64,000 nucleotides of DNA from Gemmata massiliana (GTDB lineage: Bacteria; Planctomycetota; Planctomycetia; Gemmatales; Gemmataceae). The notes under the pieces are model-generated. The model worked only from the letters and a program-made list of their open reading frames with translations. It ran no database searches and had not been told where the DNA came from. This document shows positions 16,962-25,709 of this stretch, piece by piece. Where the stretch lies: NCBI RefSeq assembly GCF_901538265.1, contig NZ_LR593886.1:8515738-8579737 (forward strand). Reading direction: 5' to 3'. The number at the start of each line of letters is the position of its first letter. Within the stretch, counting starts at the first letter, position 1. The position numbers and the translations under genes are program-made.

Positions 16962-18062
16962 TCAGAACAGTTCCGCGACCGGCGCCCCGGGGTATACCGC
17001 GACGGGCGCGCCACTCGGTCCCGGAATGGTCGCGTTGTGCGGAACACCGAGCGCGTGGAAGATGCTGCTCACGAGTTCTTGCGGTGAAACCGGTCGGTCG
17101 CTCGGCTCGCTCCCCGTGCGGTCCGACGCCCCGATGACGCGCCCGCCCTTCACACCGCCACCCGCAACCAGTGCGGTCCAGCACCCGGCCCAGTGGTCGC
17201 GCCCGCCGTTGGAGTTCAGCTTCGGGGTGCGCCCGAACTCACCCGTCGCGACCACCAGCGTCGATTCGAGCAACCCGCGATCTTCAAGATCCGTGATGAG
17301 TCGTGCGACCGCTGCATCGAAACTCGGCGCCACCGCATCGCGGACATCCCCGAGCGTCGTGCGGAGCGACCCGCCGTCCGCGTGGCAATCCCACGAAGGC
17401 GCGTCGAAAACGGTAGAGAACTGGTTGATGGTGATGAATCGTGCGCCCGTGCGGATAACCGCAGAAGCGGAATCGCAGGCGATCTCAAACGGGTAGCGGC
17501 TCAAATCGGGTCGGTACGGCCAGTAGTCGGGAATTGGCAGAAAGCCGGCCCCTTGTCCGTGGCTCACGCTGATACCCGTTACCACATCACCGTCCGAATA
17601 GTGCCACCACGGAGGGCAATAGTCACGTTCGCCAAATAGCTGCGTTACCACCGCGCCCATACTCGGCCATTCGGGGCCGTCGCGAAAGAGGCGGCCGGTG
17701 TTCAGCAGTTGGAACCCGCACTCGTGGACCGGCGGGGCGTCGTGGTACATCGAGCGAATCAGGCTGAACTTGCCGGTCAATTTCGCGAGTTTGGGAAACA
17801 ACTCGCTGAGGTGCGTTCCCGGCGTCGCGGTCTGAATGGGCCGGAACGGTCCGCGCACGTCACTCGGCGCATCCGGCTTCGGGTCTAAGGTATCGAGGTG
17901 CGCCGGACCGCCCACCATGTTGATAAAGATGCAGCTCTTCGCGTTCCCGAGTGCGGCCGGTGCATTTGCGTTTCCGCTCGCAGCGCCAGCCAGTGCGAGC
18001 CCGGCGGCGCCGGCTACCGTGGTGCGGAGGAAGTCGCGACGTGTGGGGGTCGTCTCGGACAT
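16962..18062 (-). CDS. DUF1501 Tat-exported protein
   Basis: 366 residues with a Tat signal (TPTRRDFLRTTVAGAAGLAL) at the ATG 18062 start. The DUF1501 family (alkaline-phosphatase-like fold) is recognised from SCIFINMVGGPAHLDTLDPK, SWDCHADG, LLESTLVVATGEFGRTP and GRDHWAGCWTALVAGGGVKG. These planctomycete proteins are periplasmic and normally paired with PSD1/DUF1549 cytochromes. This copy stands without such a partner; the upstream neighbour in transcription direction is a DNA stretch before the glycan locus. Function of the family is unproven, sulfatase-like hydrolysis has been suggested from fold. Confidence 0.85.
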   Translation of the reverse strand: MSETTPTRRDFLRTTVAGAAGLALAGAASGNANAPAALGNAKSCIFINMVGGPAHLDTLDPKPDAPSDVRGPFRPIQTATPGTHLSELFPKLAKLTGKFSLIRSMYHDAPPVHECGFQLLNTGRLFRDGPEWPSMGAVVTQLFGERDYCPPWWHYSDGDVVTGISVSHGQGAGFLPIPDYWPYRPDLSRYPFEIACDSASAVIRTGARFITINQFSTVFDAPSWDCHADGGSLRTTLGDVRDAVAPSFDAAVARLITDLEDRGLLESTLVVATGEFGRTPKLNSNGGRDHWAGCWTALVAGGGVKGGRVIGASDRTGSEPSDRPVSPQELVSSIFHALGVPHNATIPGPSGAPVAVYPGAPVAELF

Positions 18063-18137
18063 GATTGCGATCCGGTGAGGACGAAGCGGCGAAGTGGCCT
18101 CATCGTACCGGACCCGCACGCAGATGCAATTAGCTGC

Positions 18138-19322
18138 TTACTTCTTCGCGCTCAGGGACTTCGCGAGCCCCTCGCTCGCGGTGCGGGCGGCGGCGCCCCA
18201 ACTGTGCCGCTCGATCACCCACCGCCGAACCGATGCGCCGGCAGTCGTGCGCTGTGCCGCGTCCAACCACAACGTCCCCAGCGCCCGCACCCAATCTTCG
18301 GGCGAACTGGCGACGAGCGCGCCGCTCTCGGTCGGGTGGCGCAGACCGTTCAGCGCTACGGACGAACACACGATCGGCTTGCCCATCGCGGCAGCTTCGA
18401 GGAACTTGTTCTTGATGCCCCCTCCGCTCACGAACGGGAACACCACCGCCTGATGTGTGGCCACTGCCGCACGCAGATCCGGCAAGTCGGGGATCAGTTC
18501 GACTCCGTCGCGCCCAACCAGGGCGCGAACCGCGGGCGTGGGGCTGAAGCCATAAACCGTAAAGGATGCATTCGGGTATGCGGCTCGAACGCGCGGCCAC
18601 ACGCGCCCGCAGAACCATTCGAGCGCCTGCACGTTCGGCCCGAAATCGAGTCGACCCCAAAAAGTACAACTGTGTTCGCGCTGCGGCACGTCGAGCGGGC
18701 GGAAGTGCTCCGCGTCCACGCCGTTGGGCACCACATCGATTCCGCGAACGCCCGCGACCCAACGCATCGCCCGTTTGTCGGCATCGGTGACGACCCACAC
18801 ACGATCGAGCATCGGCCGGTACGCGCGCTCGTAGATCCCCTTAATCAGCGCCTGTTTCATCTCGCCCCACGTGCGCGGGTGGAACGCGCTTACCTGCGAA
18901 ACATGGTGCCACGCCCATTCGTCGGCCGCGTACCACACCCGCAATCGGTCCTTCACCGCGCCGAGGTACGGCAACACGTTCAACCCGACCACAACCACGC
19001 CGTCCGCCTTCATATCGAGCGCAGCTTGCCCGACCGCGCGCACGCGGTTCTCGTCAACGCCCCAATAGCTCTGAAACTTCCGCTGCAACCAACGAAAGGT
19101 CGGCTCTGGGCCAACAGCCTGCTCACCTCGTTTCGGGTACGTGTGCTGAAACGCGAGCGGCAACCCGGCGACCGCTTCGGGGTGCGGTTCGCTCGCGGTG
19201 AGCAGGCCCACCTCGTGGCCGAGCTTCGCCAGCGCCTGCATCATGTGGAAGCAGTGAACATCGTGCCCGCTCGAACGCGGCCAGGAGAGTGAATCTTTGA
19301 CGAATAGCAATCGGAGGGACAT
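18138..19322 (-). CDS. GT4-type glycosyltransferase
   Basis: 394 residues from ATG 19322 (a slightly longer MVLM start at 19331 is possible). GT-B fold with the N-terminal domain MSLRLLFVKDSLSWPRSSGH and DRVWVVTDADKRAM, and the C-terminal donor-binding domain NGVDAEHFRPL, WGRLDFGPNVQALEWF, and PFVSGGGIKNKFLEAAAMGK, the GT4 E-x7-E-like region. It should add a sugar to a surface glycan using a nucleotide-sugar donor. Last gene of the minus-strand glycan locus. Confidence 0.85.
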   Translation of the reverse strand: MSLRLLFVKDSLSWPRSSGHDVHCFHMMQALAKLGHEVGLLTASEPHPEAVAGLPLAFQHTYPKRGEQAVGPEPTFRWLQRKFQSYWGVDENRVRAVGQAALDMKADGVVVVGLNVLPYLGAVKDRLRVWYAADEWAWHHVSQVSAFHPRTWGEMKQALIKGIYERAYRPMLDRVWVVTDADKRAMRWVAGVRGIDVVPNGVDAEHFRPLDVPQREHSCTFWGRLDFGPNVQALEWFCGRVWPRVRAAYPNASFTVYGFSPTPAVRALVGRDGVELIPDLPDLRAAVATHQAVVFPFVSGGGIKNKFLEAAAMGKPIVCSSVALNGLRHPTESGALVASSPEDWVRALGTLWLDAAQRTTAGASVRRWVIERHSWGAAARTASEGLAKSLSAKK

Positions 19323-19351
19323 CAAAACCATCTTTCGTGAGCAAAACGCCA

Positions 19352-20326
19352 TCAACCGCGTTTCAACCGGCGCCCCAACTCGAACGCGCCGCGTAGTACC
19401 GGAACGCCCCAACGGTTCCGGGCACGGTACGGCCCCGTGCGCCGGGCGGCGGCGTCGATGAGACCTTCGAGAACCGCGTCGGCCGCGTCGCGTTGCGCGG
19501 CTTCGCGCTCGTGGCAGTACCGGTGGTACGCATATCGCAGATACGTGGTATACGCCGAGAGCAACCCGCGCCCGCTCCCCACTCGGTGCTTCCGCAGCAG
19601 CAGCGACAGGTTCCGCGTGTCGTAGTACCGCTGCCACTTCTTCCCGGCGCGCTTGAACGCGGTCGACCCCTTGTGCCACACGAGCGGCTCGGCCAGCACG
19701 CCGCACCCGAAGCCGGCCTCCTTCACCCGCAGACAGAAATCGGCTTCCTCGTGAATGAGGAAGAAATGGTCGTCGATCAGCCCGATGCGCTGGAACACGT
19801 CCGCGCGCACCATCATGCAGCAACCGTTTACGATGTCGGTCTCATCTACCGCGGGCGGATCGGCCCGGCGCTCGGGCACAATCTTGCGCTGGAAGAACCC
19901 CGGAAAGCGCGGCGGGTTGAACGTCACGCCATCGGTCATCACCACATCGGGTTCGTCCATGTAGCGGATCACAGGGCCGATCACGCCGAACTGTGGGTGC
20001 GCCTGAAACGCACTTAGCAGGCGCTCGACGATATCGGGCGCAACGGTCGTGTCGTTGTTCAGCAACATCACGAAGTCGGCGCCGCGATCCAGTGCGTACC
20101 GGATGCCGGTATTGTTCCCACCGGACCAACCGAGGTTCTCGGCGTTACGAACAACGTGGACCCACGGGAACTCCGACGCGAGCGCCGGCGTCGGGTCCGG
20201 GTGCGAAGCGTTATCGACGAGCACCACGTTCGCGGGGGTCGAAAGCCCCGCGAGCGAGCGCAGGCACTTCTGCGTGTCGTCGGTCCCGTTGTAGTTAACC
20301 GGCACAATCCACACGTTCGGGGTCAC
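19352..20326 (-). CDS. GT2 glycosyltransferase (rhamnosyltransferase-like)
   Basis: 324 residues. GT-A fold of family 2: VPVNYNGTDDTQKCLRSL, VVLVDNASHPDPT, ENLGWSGGNNTGIRYAL, MLLNNDTTVAP (the DxD-like metal site), and HEEADFCLRVKEAGFG (catalytic ED). The pattern matches WbbL-type rhamnosyltransferases. The start ATG 20326 overlaps the stop of the upstream GT2 gene by 4 bases, so the genes are probably translationally coupled. Confidence 0.88.
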   Translation of the reverse strand: MTPNVWIVPVNYNGTDDTQKCLRSLAGLSTPANVVLVDNASHPDPTPALASEFPWVHVVRNAENLGWSGGNNTGIRYALDRGADFVMLLNNDTTVAPDIVERLLSAFQAHPQFGVIGPVIRYMDEPDVVMTDGVTFNPPRFPGFFQRKIVPERRADPPAVDETDIVNGCCMMVRADVFQRIGLIDDHFFLIHEEADFCLRVKEAGFGCGVLAEPLVWHKGSTAFKRAGKKWQRYYDTRNLSLLLRKHRVGSGRGLLSAYTTYLRYAYHRYCHEREAAQRDAADAVLEGLIDAAARRTGPYRARNRWGVPVLRGAFELGRRLKRG

Positions 20327-21318
20327 GCGCGGCCCCCCGGTGCGGCCGTGTGCTTCAGTCTGCGTACCCGGCGGGCGAGTGCGCCCGGAAGCTGACAGAA
20401 GGCCGCGAGCGCGAGCGTGACCGGGTGGATGTCCCCCGCACGCACGGACCGCCGGAAGCGCGTGCGAGCTTCCGCGATGTCGCCGCGATCGTAGGCGAGG
20501 TAAGCGTGGCTAAAGAGGTGCGCGCGAAGTTGAGTGCGGATGAACCGCCGATCGAACGACGAGAGCGGGCACTTCGTCAGCACGTTCCGGAGCGACTGCA
20601 CGAACTCGGCAATCATTTTGTCGTGGTTGCTCGACATGTTATCGAGGTGCCGCATGTACTTCGCGAGCGGCTCGGCCATGTACGCCCAGGTGAACCGGTG
20701 CGCCATCCGCAACCACAGTTCCCAGTCCGCAGCGCCACAAAGTTGAGGATCGAAACCGCCGATCGCGGCGAACGCCTCGCGCCGCACAATCGTTGCGCCA
20801 ATGAACACCGGATTCCGCACGGCCATCCGGCGGAAAAACGGTCCGCGCTCCAGAACGCGGAACCCCGGCTCCGGCTCCACATGCGGCAATCGGAAAAATG
20901 CTTCTTGTCCCGCGGACTCGATCCACGAAACGTAACCCTCTTGCGGGTCGCCCATTTTCGATTCAGCGAACAGCGCGTCCACTTCCGGGTGCGCGTCGAG
21001 ATGCCGAACCGCACGGGCCGGCGCGTCGGGGAGCCATTCGTCGTCGCAGTCGAGGAAGCCCACGAAGCGCCCGCGGCTCACCGCGAAGGCCGCGTTGCGT
21101 GCGGTCGCGGGCGTTCCGCTGTTCGGCTGCCACAAGTATTTCGCGTCCGGGTTCGTGGCCGCGACGACTTCGCGCGTGTCGTCCGTCGAACCATCGTCGG
21201 AAACGATGATCTCCAGGTCCGGTACGCCGCTCGCCCGCAGCGCGACGAGACACTCGCGCACGTAACTGGACCGGTTGTACGTCGGGATGATGACGGTCAG
21301 CGAGCAAGGTTGAGTCAT
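20323..21318 (-). CDS. GT2 glycosyltransferase
   Basis: 331 residues. Canonical GT-A family 2 N-terminus: LTVIIPTYNRSSYVRECLVA, IIVSDDGSTDDT, ATARNAAFAVSRG, VGFLDCDDEWL (DxD), then GGFDPQLCGAADWELWLRM with the catalytic ADWE. C-terminal about 80 residues are helical. Overlaps both neighbours by 4 bases (ATGA at each end). Confidence 0.88.
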   Translation of the reverse strand: MTQPCSLTVIIPTYNRSSYVRECLVALRASGVPDLEIIVSDDGSTDDTREVVAATNPDAKYLWQPNSGTPATARNAAFAVSRGRFVGFLDCDDEWLPDAPARAVRHLDAHPEVDALFAESKMGDPQEGYVSWIESAGQEAFFRLPHVEPEPGFRVLERGPFFRRMAVRNPVFIGATIVRREAFAAIGGFDPQLCGAADWELWLRMAHRFTWAYMAEPLAKYMRHLDNMSSNHDKMIAEFVQSLRNVLTKCPLSSFDRRFIRTQLRAHLFSHAYLAYDRGDIAEARTRFRRSVRAGDIHPVTLALAAFCQLPGALARRVRRLKHTAAPGGRA

Positions 21319-22409
21319 GGCGCGCCGACCTCCGCAGTTCGCGGCGCACGAACGGGACACGTCCGGTGGAACCACTCTGTGACCGGGCGCACGACCTCGC
21401 CCCACGGCACGCGGTCCGCAATTCGCCGGGCTGCGTGGTGACGCGCGGGTACGTCACCAGCAAAGAACGCACGCACGGCGTTGCACAGTCCTTCAACCAA
21501 GCCGACCGGAAAGCACACCCCGGCATCCGGCTCCTGCGCGAGCGCGGCCCGAAAGTATGGTAGTTCCGACGCGACGAACCCGCGCCCGAGCGTGGCCGTG
21601 GTAAGCAAGCTCCCGCTCCCGGTAATCTTCGCGTAGGGAAGCAAGAAGCAATCCGCCGCTGCGAACAAATCGCTCACGACTTGGTCCGACTGGCTCCCCA
21701 GAAGCAACGTCACGTTTGCTGTACCGGCCGCGGTTCGGCGCAGCTCATCCGCGAAGGCCGGGTCTGGTGGACGGCCCGCAACGATGAGGTGGTACTCCGC
21801 GCCGAGGCGCTTAGCTGCTTCAATGGCCAAGTCGAAGCGCTTGTATGGCCTGATGTTCCCCTGGCACAACAGTACGCGGCGCGCCGGGTCGATTCCGAAG
21901 CGGGCGAGGGTTTCCGCTCGCGACGCAGCAGCCGGGAACACGCCGTCGTAGTTCCCGTGTTCCATGACGCGCACGCGCTCGCGCGAGCCACCGAACCGCC
22001 GCACGAACTGGTCCGCGGCCCACTCGTCGTGAACGATACACAGGTCCGCGAACCGCGCGAGCAACCGGTAGCCGAGTTCGTCAAGTCGCCCGCTACCTTC
22101 GTGGTGCTCCACATCGTGAAGTGTCCAGACGATGCGAATCCCGAGCGATCGTGCGAGGCGCAGGTACTTCCAGAAACCGGCCAGTCCGCGTGCGCGCGCC
22201 CACAACGAGGTTCCGCGGCAGCGCCAGATCTGCTCCGGTGCCCACTGAAACTGGATCGCGTCGATCGTGCCCGCGTGCGCGCGCAAGAAGTCGTCGCGCA
22301 CTTCGCACCCGGGGCCGAGAGTCACCCCGTGTGCCGCCAGCGCGCCGTAGTACAGGTCGAGGTAACGGTTCTCGATCCGCACGTTCGGCCAGTTGGAAAC
22401 GATCGGCAT
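21315..22409 (-). CDS. GT4-like glycosyltransferase
   Basis: 364 residues from ATG 22409 (MPIVSNWPNVRIENRYLDLY). GT-B pattern: IVWTLHDVEHHE, FADLCIVHDEWAADQFV, VLLCQGNIRPYKRFDLAIEA, YHLIVAGRPPDPAF, and DLFAAADCFLLPYAKITGSG, the donor-site region. Similar to GT4 or GT1-like surface polysaccharide transferases. Overlaps the downstream GT2 gene by ATGA. Confidence 0.85.
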   Translation of the reverse strand: MPIVSNWPNVRIENRYLDLYYGALAAHGVTLGPGCEVRDDFLRAHAGTIDAIQFQWAPEQIWRCRGTSLWARARGLAGFWKYLRLARSLGIRIVWTLHDVEHHEGSGRLDELGYRLLARFADLCIVHDEWAADQFVRRFGGSRERVRVMEHGNYDGVFPAAASRAETLARFGIDPARRVLLCQGNIRPYKRFDLAIEAAKRLGAEYHLIVAGRPPDPAFADELRRTAAGTANVTLLLGSQSDQVVSDLFAAADCFLLPYAKITGSGSLLTTATLGRGFVASELPYFRAALAQEPDAGVCFPVGLVEGLCNAVRAFFAGDVPARHHAARRIADRVPWGEVVRPVTEWFHRTCPVRAPRTAEVGAP

Positions 22410-22423
22410 GGCGCGACTCGCGG

Positions 22424-23344
22424 TCACCGGCGGAACAGGAGGTTCAGCATCTGGGCATCGGGCACGACCGAGTTCAGCGGCGGAAGGTGATCGTCCACGC
22501 GCTCGATAGCCACGGGAGTCGGACTGCAATCCGCGCCGATCAGGGAGCACTCGAACCCGCGTGCGCGGAACCATTCCAGGTACGCGGTCGGATCTCCCCC
22601 TGCATTGCGAATGCCGATGGGCCAGTACTCGGTGAGGATTGCCCGCGGTCGGTCCGTGCGAATCAGACCGTCCAGCCCCGCGATCACGTGCGGTTCGTAA
22701 CCCTGCACGTCGATCTTGATGAAGTCCGGCGCGGGCCAGTTATTTGCGGTGAAAAGATCATCGAGCCGCACGACCGGCACTTCCACGAACGCGCGCCCAG
22801 CGGAATCACCGTCGGTGTAGAGCCGGTGATCGCCCAGATTACCGACCGACTTGAAGAGTTTCGCGGTTCCTGGTGCGCCGCCCGCAGCGACGTTCACGGC
22901 GATTCCCCCGCGTGTACTCAGTTTCAAATTCTTCTGAAGCAGTCCGAAGTTGTACGGCTCCGGTTCGATCGCAATGACGCGGCCGGTGTCGCCGACCAGT
23001 TTCGCCGCGAGTGTGGCGAGGTACCCGAGGTTCCCGCCCACATCGAGGTACGTCATCCCGGGTCGGAGCCGCGCACACAGCGTAGCGGCCTCTGGCTCCT
23101 CGTAACGACCGTGAATGAAGATCCGGCGGCCCACTCCGAAGTCGCGCAGATCGACCCACAGCCGGCCGTGTGGCACGCGCACCGTTCGCACGGCCCCGCC
23201 CAGCGACACGAGCCGGCGCGCGAGCCACTCACCGCGCGCGGCGGGGGTCATCACGAGCGCTGCGGCCCACTCGCGCCAGTGGTACAGCGGGCCGCGCACG
23301 AACGCGGGGACCAGAGTTTGGTACGCTTGCACGATCACCGACAT
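22424..23344 (-). CDS. FkbM-family methyltransferase
   Basis: 306 residues. FkbM pattern: YLDVGGNLGYLATLAAKLV (SAM-binding motif I), VIAIEPEPYNFGLLQKNLKL (motif with acidic residue binding the ribose), PDFIKIDVQGYEPHVIAGL and AILTEYWP. In glycan loci these enzymes O-methylate a terminal sugar, sometimes to end chain growth, which would fit with the Wzt-type exporter encoded next. 16 bases separate it from the ABC gene upstream. Confidence 0.88.
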   Translation of the reverse strand: MSVIVQAYQTLVPAFVRGPLYHWREWAAALVMTPAARGEWLARRLVSLGGAVRTVRVPHGRLWVDLRDFGVGRRIFIHGRYEEPEAATLCARLRPGMTYLDVGGNLGYLATLAAKLVGDTGRVIAIEPEPYNFGLLQKNLKLSTRGGIAVNVAAGGAPGTAKLFKSVGNLGDHRLYTDGDSAGRAFVEVPVVRLDDLFTANNWPAPDFIKIDVQGYEPHVIAGLDGLIRTDRPRAILTEYWPIGIRNAGGDPTAYLEWFRARGFECSLIGADCSPTPVAIERVDDHLPPLNSVVPDAQMLNLLFRR

Positions 23345-23360
23345 CGGGCCTCCACTCGGG

Positions 23361-24599
23361 TCAATCTCCGATTCGTTCCTCGGTCCACTCCAGCAGCGGC
23401 ATCACCACGCCGAGCCGGTTCTCGATCTGTTGAAGTGAGCCGATCGCGGACACCTCGAAGTCGAGCACCGATTCGAGCAGATCGTGCCCGCGGTCACCGA
23501 CTTGGTTCGCTGCCACGAGCAAGTGATAGCGGCCCGGCGCGAGCAGGTGCGCCGGGAACCCCACCCGCGCCACGAACCGCCCGGGCCGGCGCGCGGTGCA
23601 GAACGCGCGTTTCGTGTCGTTGTCCGCGGTAGTGAGCACCGTTTGCCCGTCGTCGCGGTTCAAGCGGAACGCGATCTGAGTGCTCGCGGGCGCGGCCACC
23701 TCGTACTCGATCTCAATGGCGAACGACTGGTCCGGGAGTATCGCGGGGGCGATCGTCCCGTCTGCCCGGCGCACGCGGACCGTCTTGAGCGTCACGCGCC
23801 GGTTCGCGCTTGGCTCGCGCGTGTCGGTCCACTCGGCCGCGAGGTCACCGCGCTGCGTGAGATACGAACGAACGGCTTCCGCGGGCGGCCCATCCGTCAC
23901 CACCTTACCCTCGGCCAGCACAATGGCGCGCGAGCACAGGTTCTGCACCGCGGTCATATTGTGGCTGACGAACAGCACCGTGCGCCCGCCGGCCGAGACT
24001 TCGCGCATCTTCCCCAAACACCGGTTCTGGAACTCCGCGTCGCCAACCGCGAGCACCTCGTCGATTATGAGGATCTCGGGGTTCAGGTGTGCCGCGACCG
24101 CGAACGCGAGTCGCACGTACATGCCGCTCGAGTACCGTTTCACCGGTGTGTCGAGGAACCCCTCTACGCCCGCGAACGCGACGATCGCGTCGAAGCTCCG
24201 GGTGATCTCGCGGCGACTCATGCCGAGCACGCTGCCGTTCAGGAAGATGTTCTCGCGCCCGGTCAGCTCCGGGTGGAACCCGGTGCCCACTTCGAGGAGG
24301 CTCCCGACGCGCCCGCGCAGCTCCACGCGCCCGCCGGTCGGGTCCGCGATCCGCGACAGGATCTTCAACAGCGTGCTCTTACCGGCCCCGTTGCGGCCGA
24401 TGATGCCGACCACCTCGCCGCGCTTCACCTCGAACGAAACGCCCTTCAGCGCCCAGAATTCCTCGGCTTCGGATGAGGTCGAAGCGCCCCCCGAACGCAG
24501 TGCGGATGCGAGCCACTCCGTGAGGTTCAGCCCGCCCTTCGGCCGACCGCCCAATCGGAACTGTTTCGTCAGATTCTCGACGCGGATCGCCGGGTGCAT
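23361..24599 (-). CDS. Polysaccharide ABC exporter ATP-binding protein (Wzt type)
   Basis: 412 residues from ATG 24599 (GAGG upstream). ABC domain about 1-235: Walker A GRNGAGKSTLL, signature YSSGMYVRLAFAV, Walker B ILIIDEVLAVGDAEF, switch His in VLFVSHNM. About 260-410 is a beta-sandwich of the Wzt C-terminal type, with AIEIEYEVAAPASTQIAFRL and PGRYHLLVAA, which in O-antigen exporters recognises the glycan's terminal modification. It forms the exporter with the permease at 24786-25700. A 28-bp inverted repeat separates the two genes. Confidence 0.9.
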   Translation of the reverse strand: MHPAIRVENLTKQFRLGGRPKGGLNLTEWLASALRSGGASTSSEAEEFWALKGVSFEVKRGEVVGIIGRNGAGKSTLLKILSRIADPTGGRVELRGRVGSLLEVGTGFHPELTGRENIFLNGSVLGMSRREITRSFDAIVAFAGVEGFLDTPVKRYSSGMYVRLAFAVAAHLNPEILIIDEVLAVGDAEFQNRCLGKMREVSAGGRTVLFVSHNMTAVQNLCSRAIVLAEGKVVTDGPPAEAVRSYLTQRGDLAAEWTDTREPSANRRVTLKTVRVRRADGTIAPAILPDQSFAIEIEYEVAAPASTQIAFRLNRDDGQTVLTTADNDTKRAFCTARRPGRFVARVGFPAHLLAPGRYHLLVAANQVGDRGHDLLESVLDFEVSAIGSLQQIENRLGVVMPLLEWTEERIGD

Positions 24600-24662
24600 G
24601 GCCTCAACTACTGTTCGTCCACAGGGGCGGAACACTTACGTAGGTACCAATCCACGGTGCCA

Positions 24663-24766
24663 GGCGAACGGCCGGTGTGAGCCGGCCGGTACGGGCAGCA
24701 CGTCCCGAGCGCCCCAGTGTGAAATCCGGAAGCCTCTCACCGGCCGGCTCACACCGGCCGTTCGCC
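24663..24766. repeat. Perfect 28-bp inverted repeat between Wzm- and Wzt-type genes
   Basis: Arms 24663-24690 and 24739-24766 are perfectly complementary over 28 bases, with a 48-base spacer. The core is GTGTGAGCCGGCCGGT. It lies in the gap between the permease stop and the ATPase start, so a strong RNA hairpin would form within an otherwise compact operon. It looks like an intact copy of the element seen in degenerate form at 11698-11761. Confidence 0.8.
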
Positions 24767-24785
24767 CAGAGCTACTCGGCACTTC

Positions 24786-25700
24786 CTAAATCGTGTCCGC
24801 GAAGGATCGCTCCACGCGGCGAAAGTACAGCACGCCCGCAACCGCGAGGATCGCGCCCACGGCCGATGACACGCCGAGCGCGTACCAGTCAATCGCGCCA
24901 CCGAGCGCGGATTGGCGGAACGCGAGCACCAGCCCGTAGGCCGGGTTCAACGGGAGGTAGGTCTGCGCCGTCGGTCCCAGTGCTTCGGTCGGCAAATAGA
25001 TGCTCGGCGTCGCAAACATCCACAACTGCACGCCGAACGTAAGCACGTACTTGAAGTCGCGCTGCGACACAATCAGCGCCGCGAGCAGCACGCCCACCCC
25101 GGCCGACGCGACGGCAAGCATCAGCACCACGAGCGGCATCGCGAGTATCGACCACCCGGGCACGACGCCAAACGACAGAGCTATGACCGCGAGCAGGCCC
25201 GACGCGATGACCAAATCGAACACACTGACCCCAACCGTACTGAACGGGATCACGAGGCGCGGGAAGTAGATTTTCGTTACGAGCCGCTCGTTCGCGACCA
25301 CGCTACCAGCCGCCGTGGTTACGGTGCTGCCGAAGAACGTCCACGCGACCATCCCGGCGAATACGAACAACGGGTAGTGCTCGATGCCGTTCGACGTTCC
25401 GGCCATCTTGCCGAGGAACAGCACGAACACGGCCATCGTCGCGAGCGGCTGCGCGACCGCCCAGCCGAGTCCGAGGACCGTTTGCTTGTACCGAACCTTG
25501 ACGTCGCGCAGCGCGAGGAAGAACAGCAGTTCGCGGTAGCGCCAGAGTTCCCGCACGTCGGGCAGCGCCCAGCCGCGTTGTGGTTCCAGTACGGTGAGAG
25601 GCGGTTCTGCCTCGGGTGGCGGCGCAGAGGCACCCACTGCCGGCTCCGGAACTTCTCCGCGCGCGGTATCGGCTTCGGGTTGCGCATCGGTGACCACCAT
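24786..25700 (-). CDS. Polysaccharide ABC exporter permease (Wzm type, ABC-2)
   Basis: 304 residues. After a Pro/Ala/Glu-rich cytoplasmic N-terminus (about 1-45), the ABC-2 polysaccharide permease motif ELWRYRELLFFLALRDVKVR is followed by KQTVLGLGWAVAQPLATMAV and six hydrophobic segments; FKYVLTFGVQLWMFATPSIY and LPLNPAYGLVLAFR are typical of Wzm/TagG proteins. Pairs with the Wzt-type ATPase downstream to move a lipid-linked glycan across the inner membrane. Confidence 0.9.
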   Translation of the reverse strand: MVVTDAQPEADTARGEVPEPAVGASAPPPEAEPPLTVLEPQRGWALPDVRELWRYRELLFFLALRDVKVRYKQTVLGLGWAVAQPLATMAVFVLFLGKMAGTSNGIEHYPLFVFAGMVAWTFFGSTVTTAAGSVVANERLVTKIYFPRLVIPFSTVGVSVFDLVIASGLLAVIALSFGVVPGWSILAMPLVVLMLAVASAGVGVLLAALIVSQRDFKYVLTFGVQLWMFATPSIYLPTEALGPTAQTYLPLNPAYGLVLAFRQSALGGAIDWYALGVSSAVGAILAVAGVLYFRRVERSFADTI

Positions 25701-25709
25701 ACCCTACCT

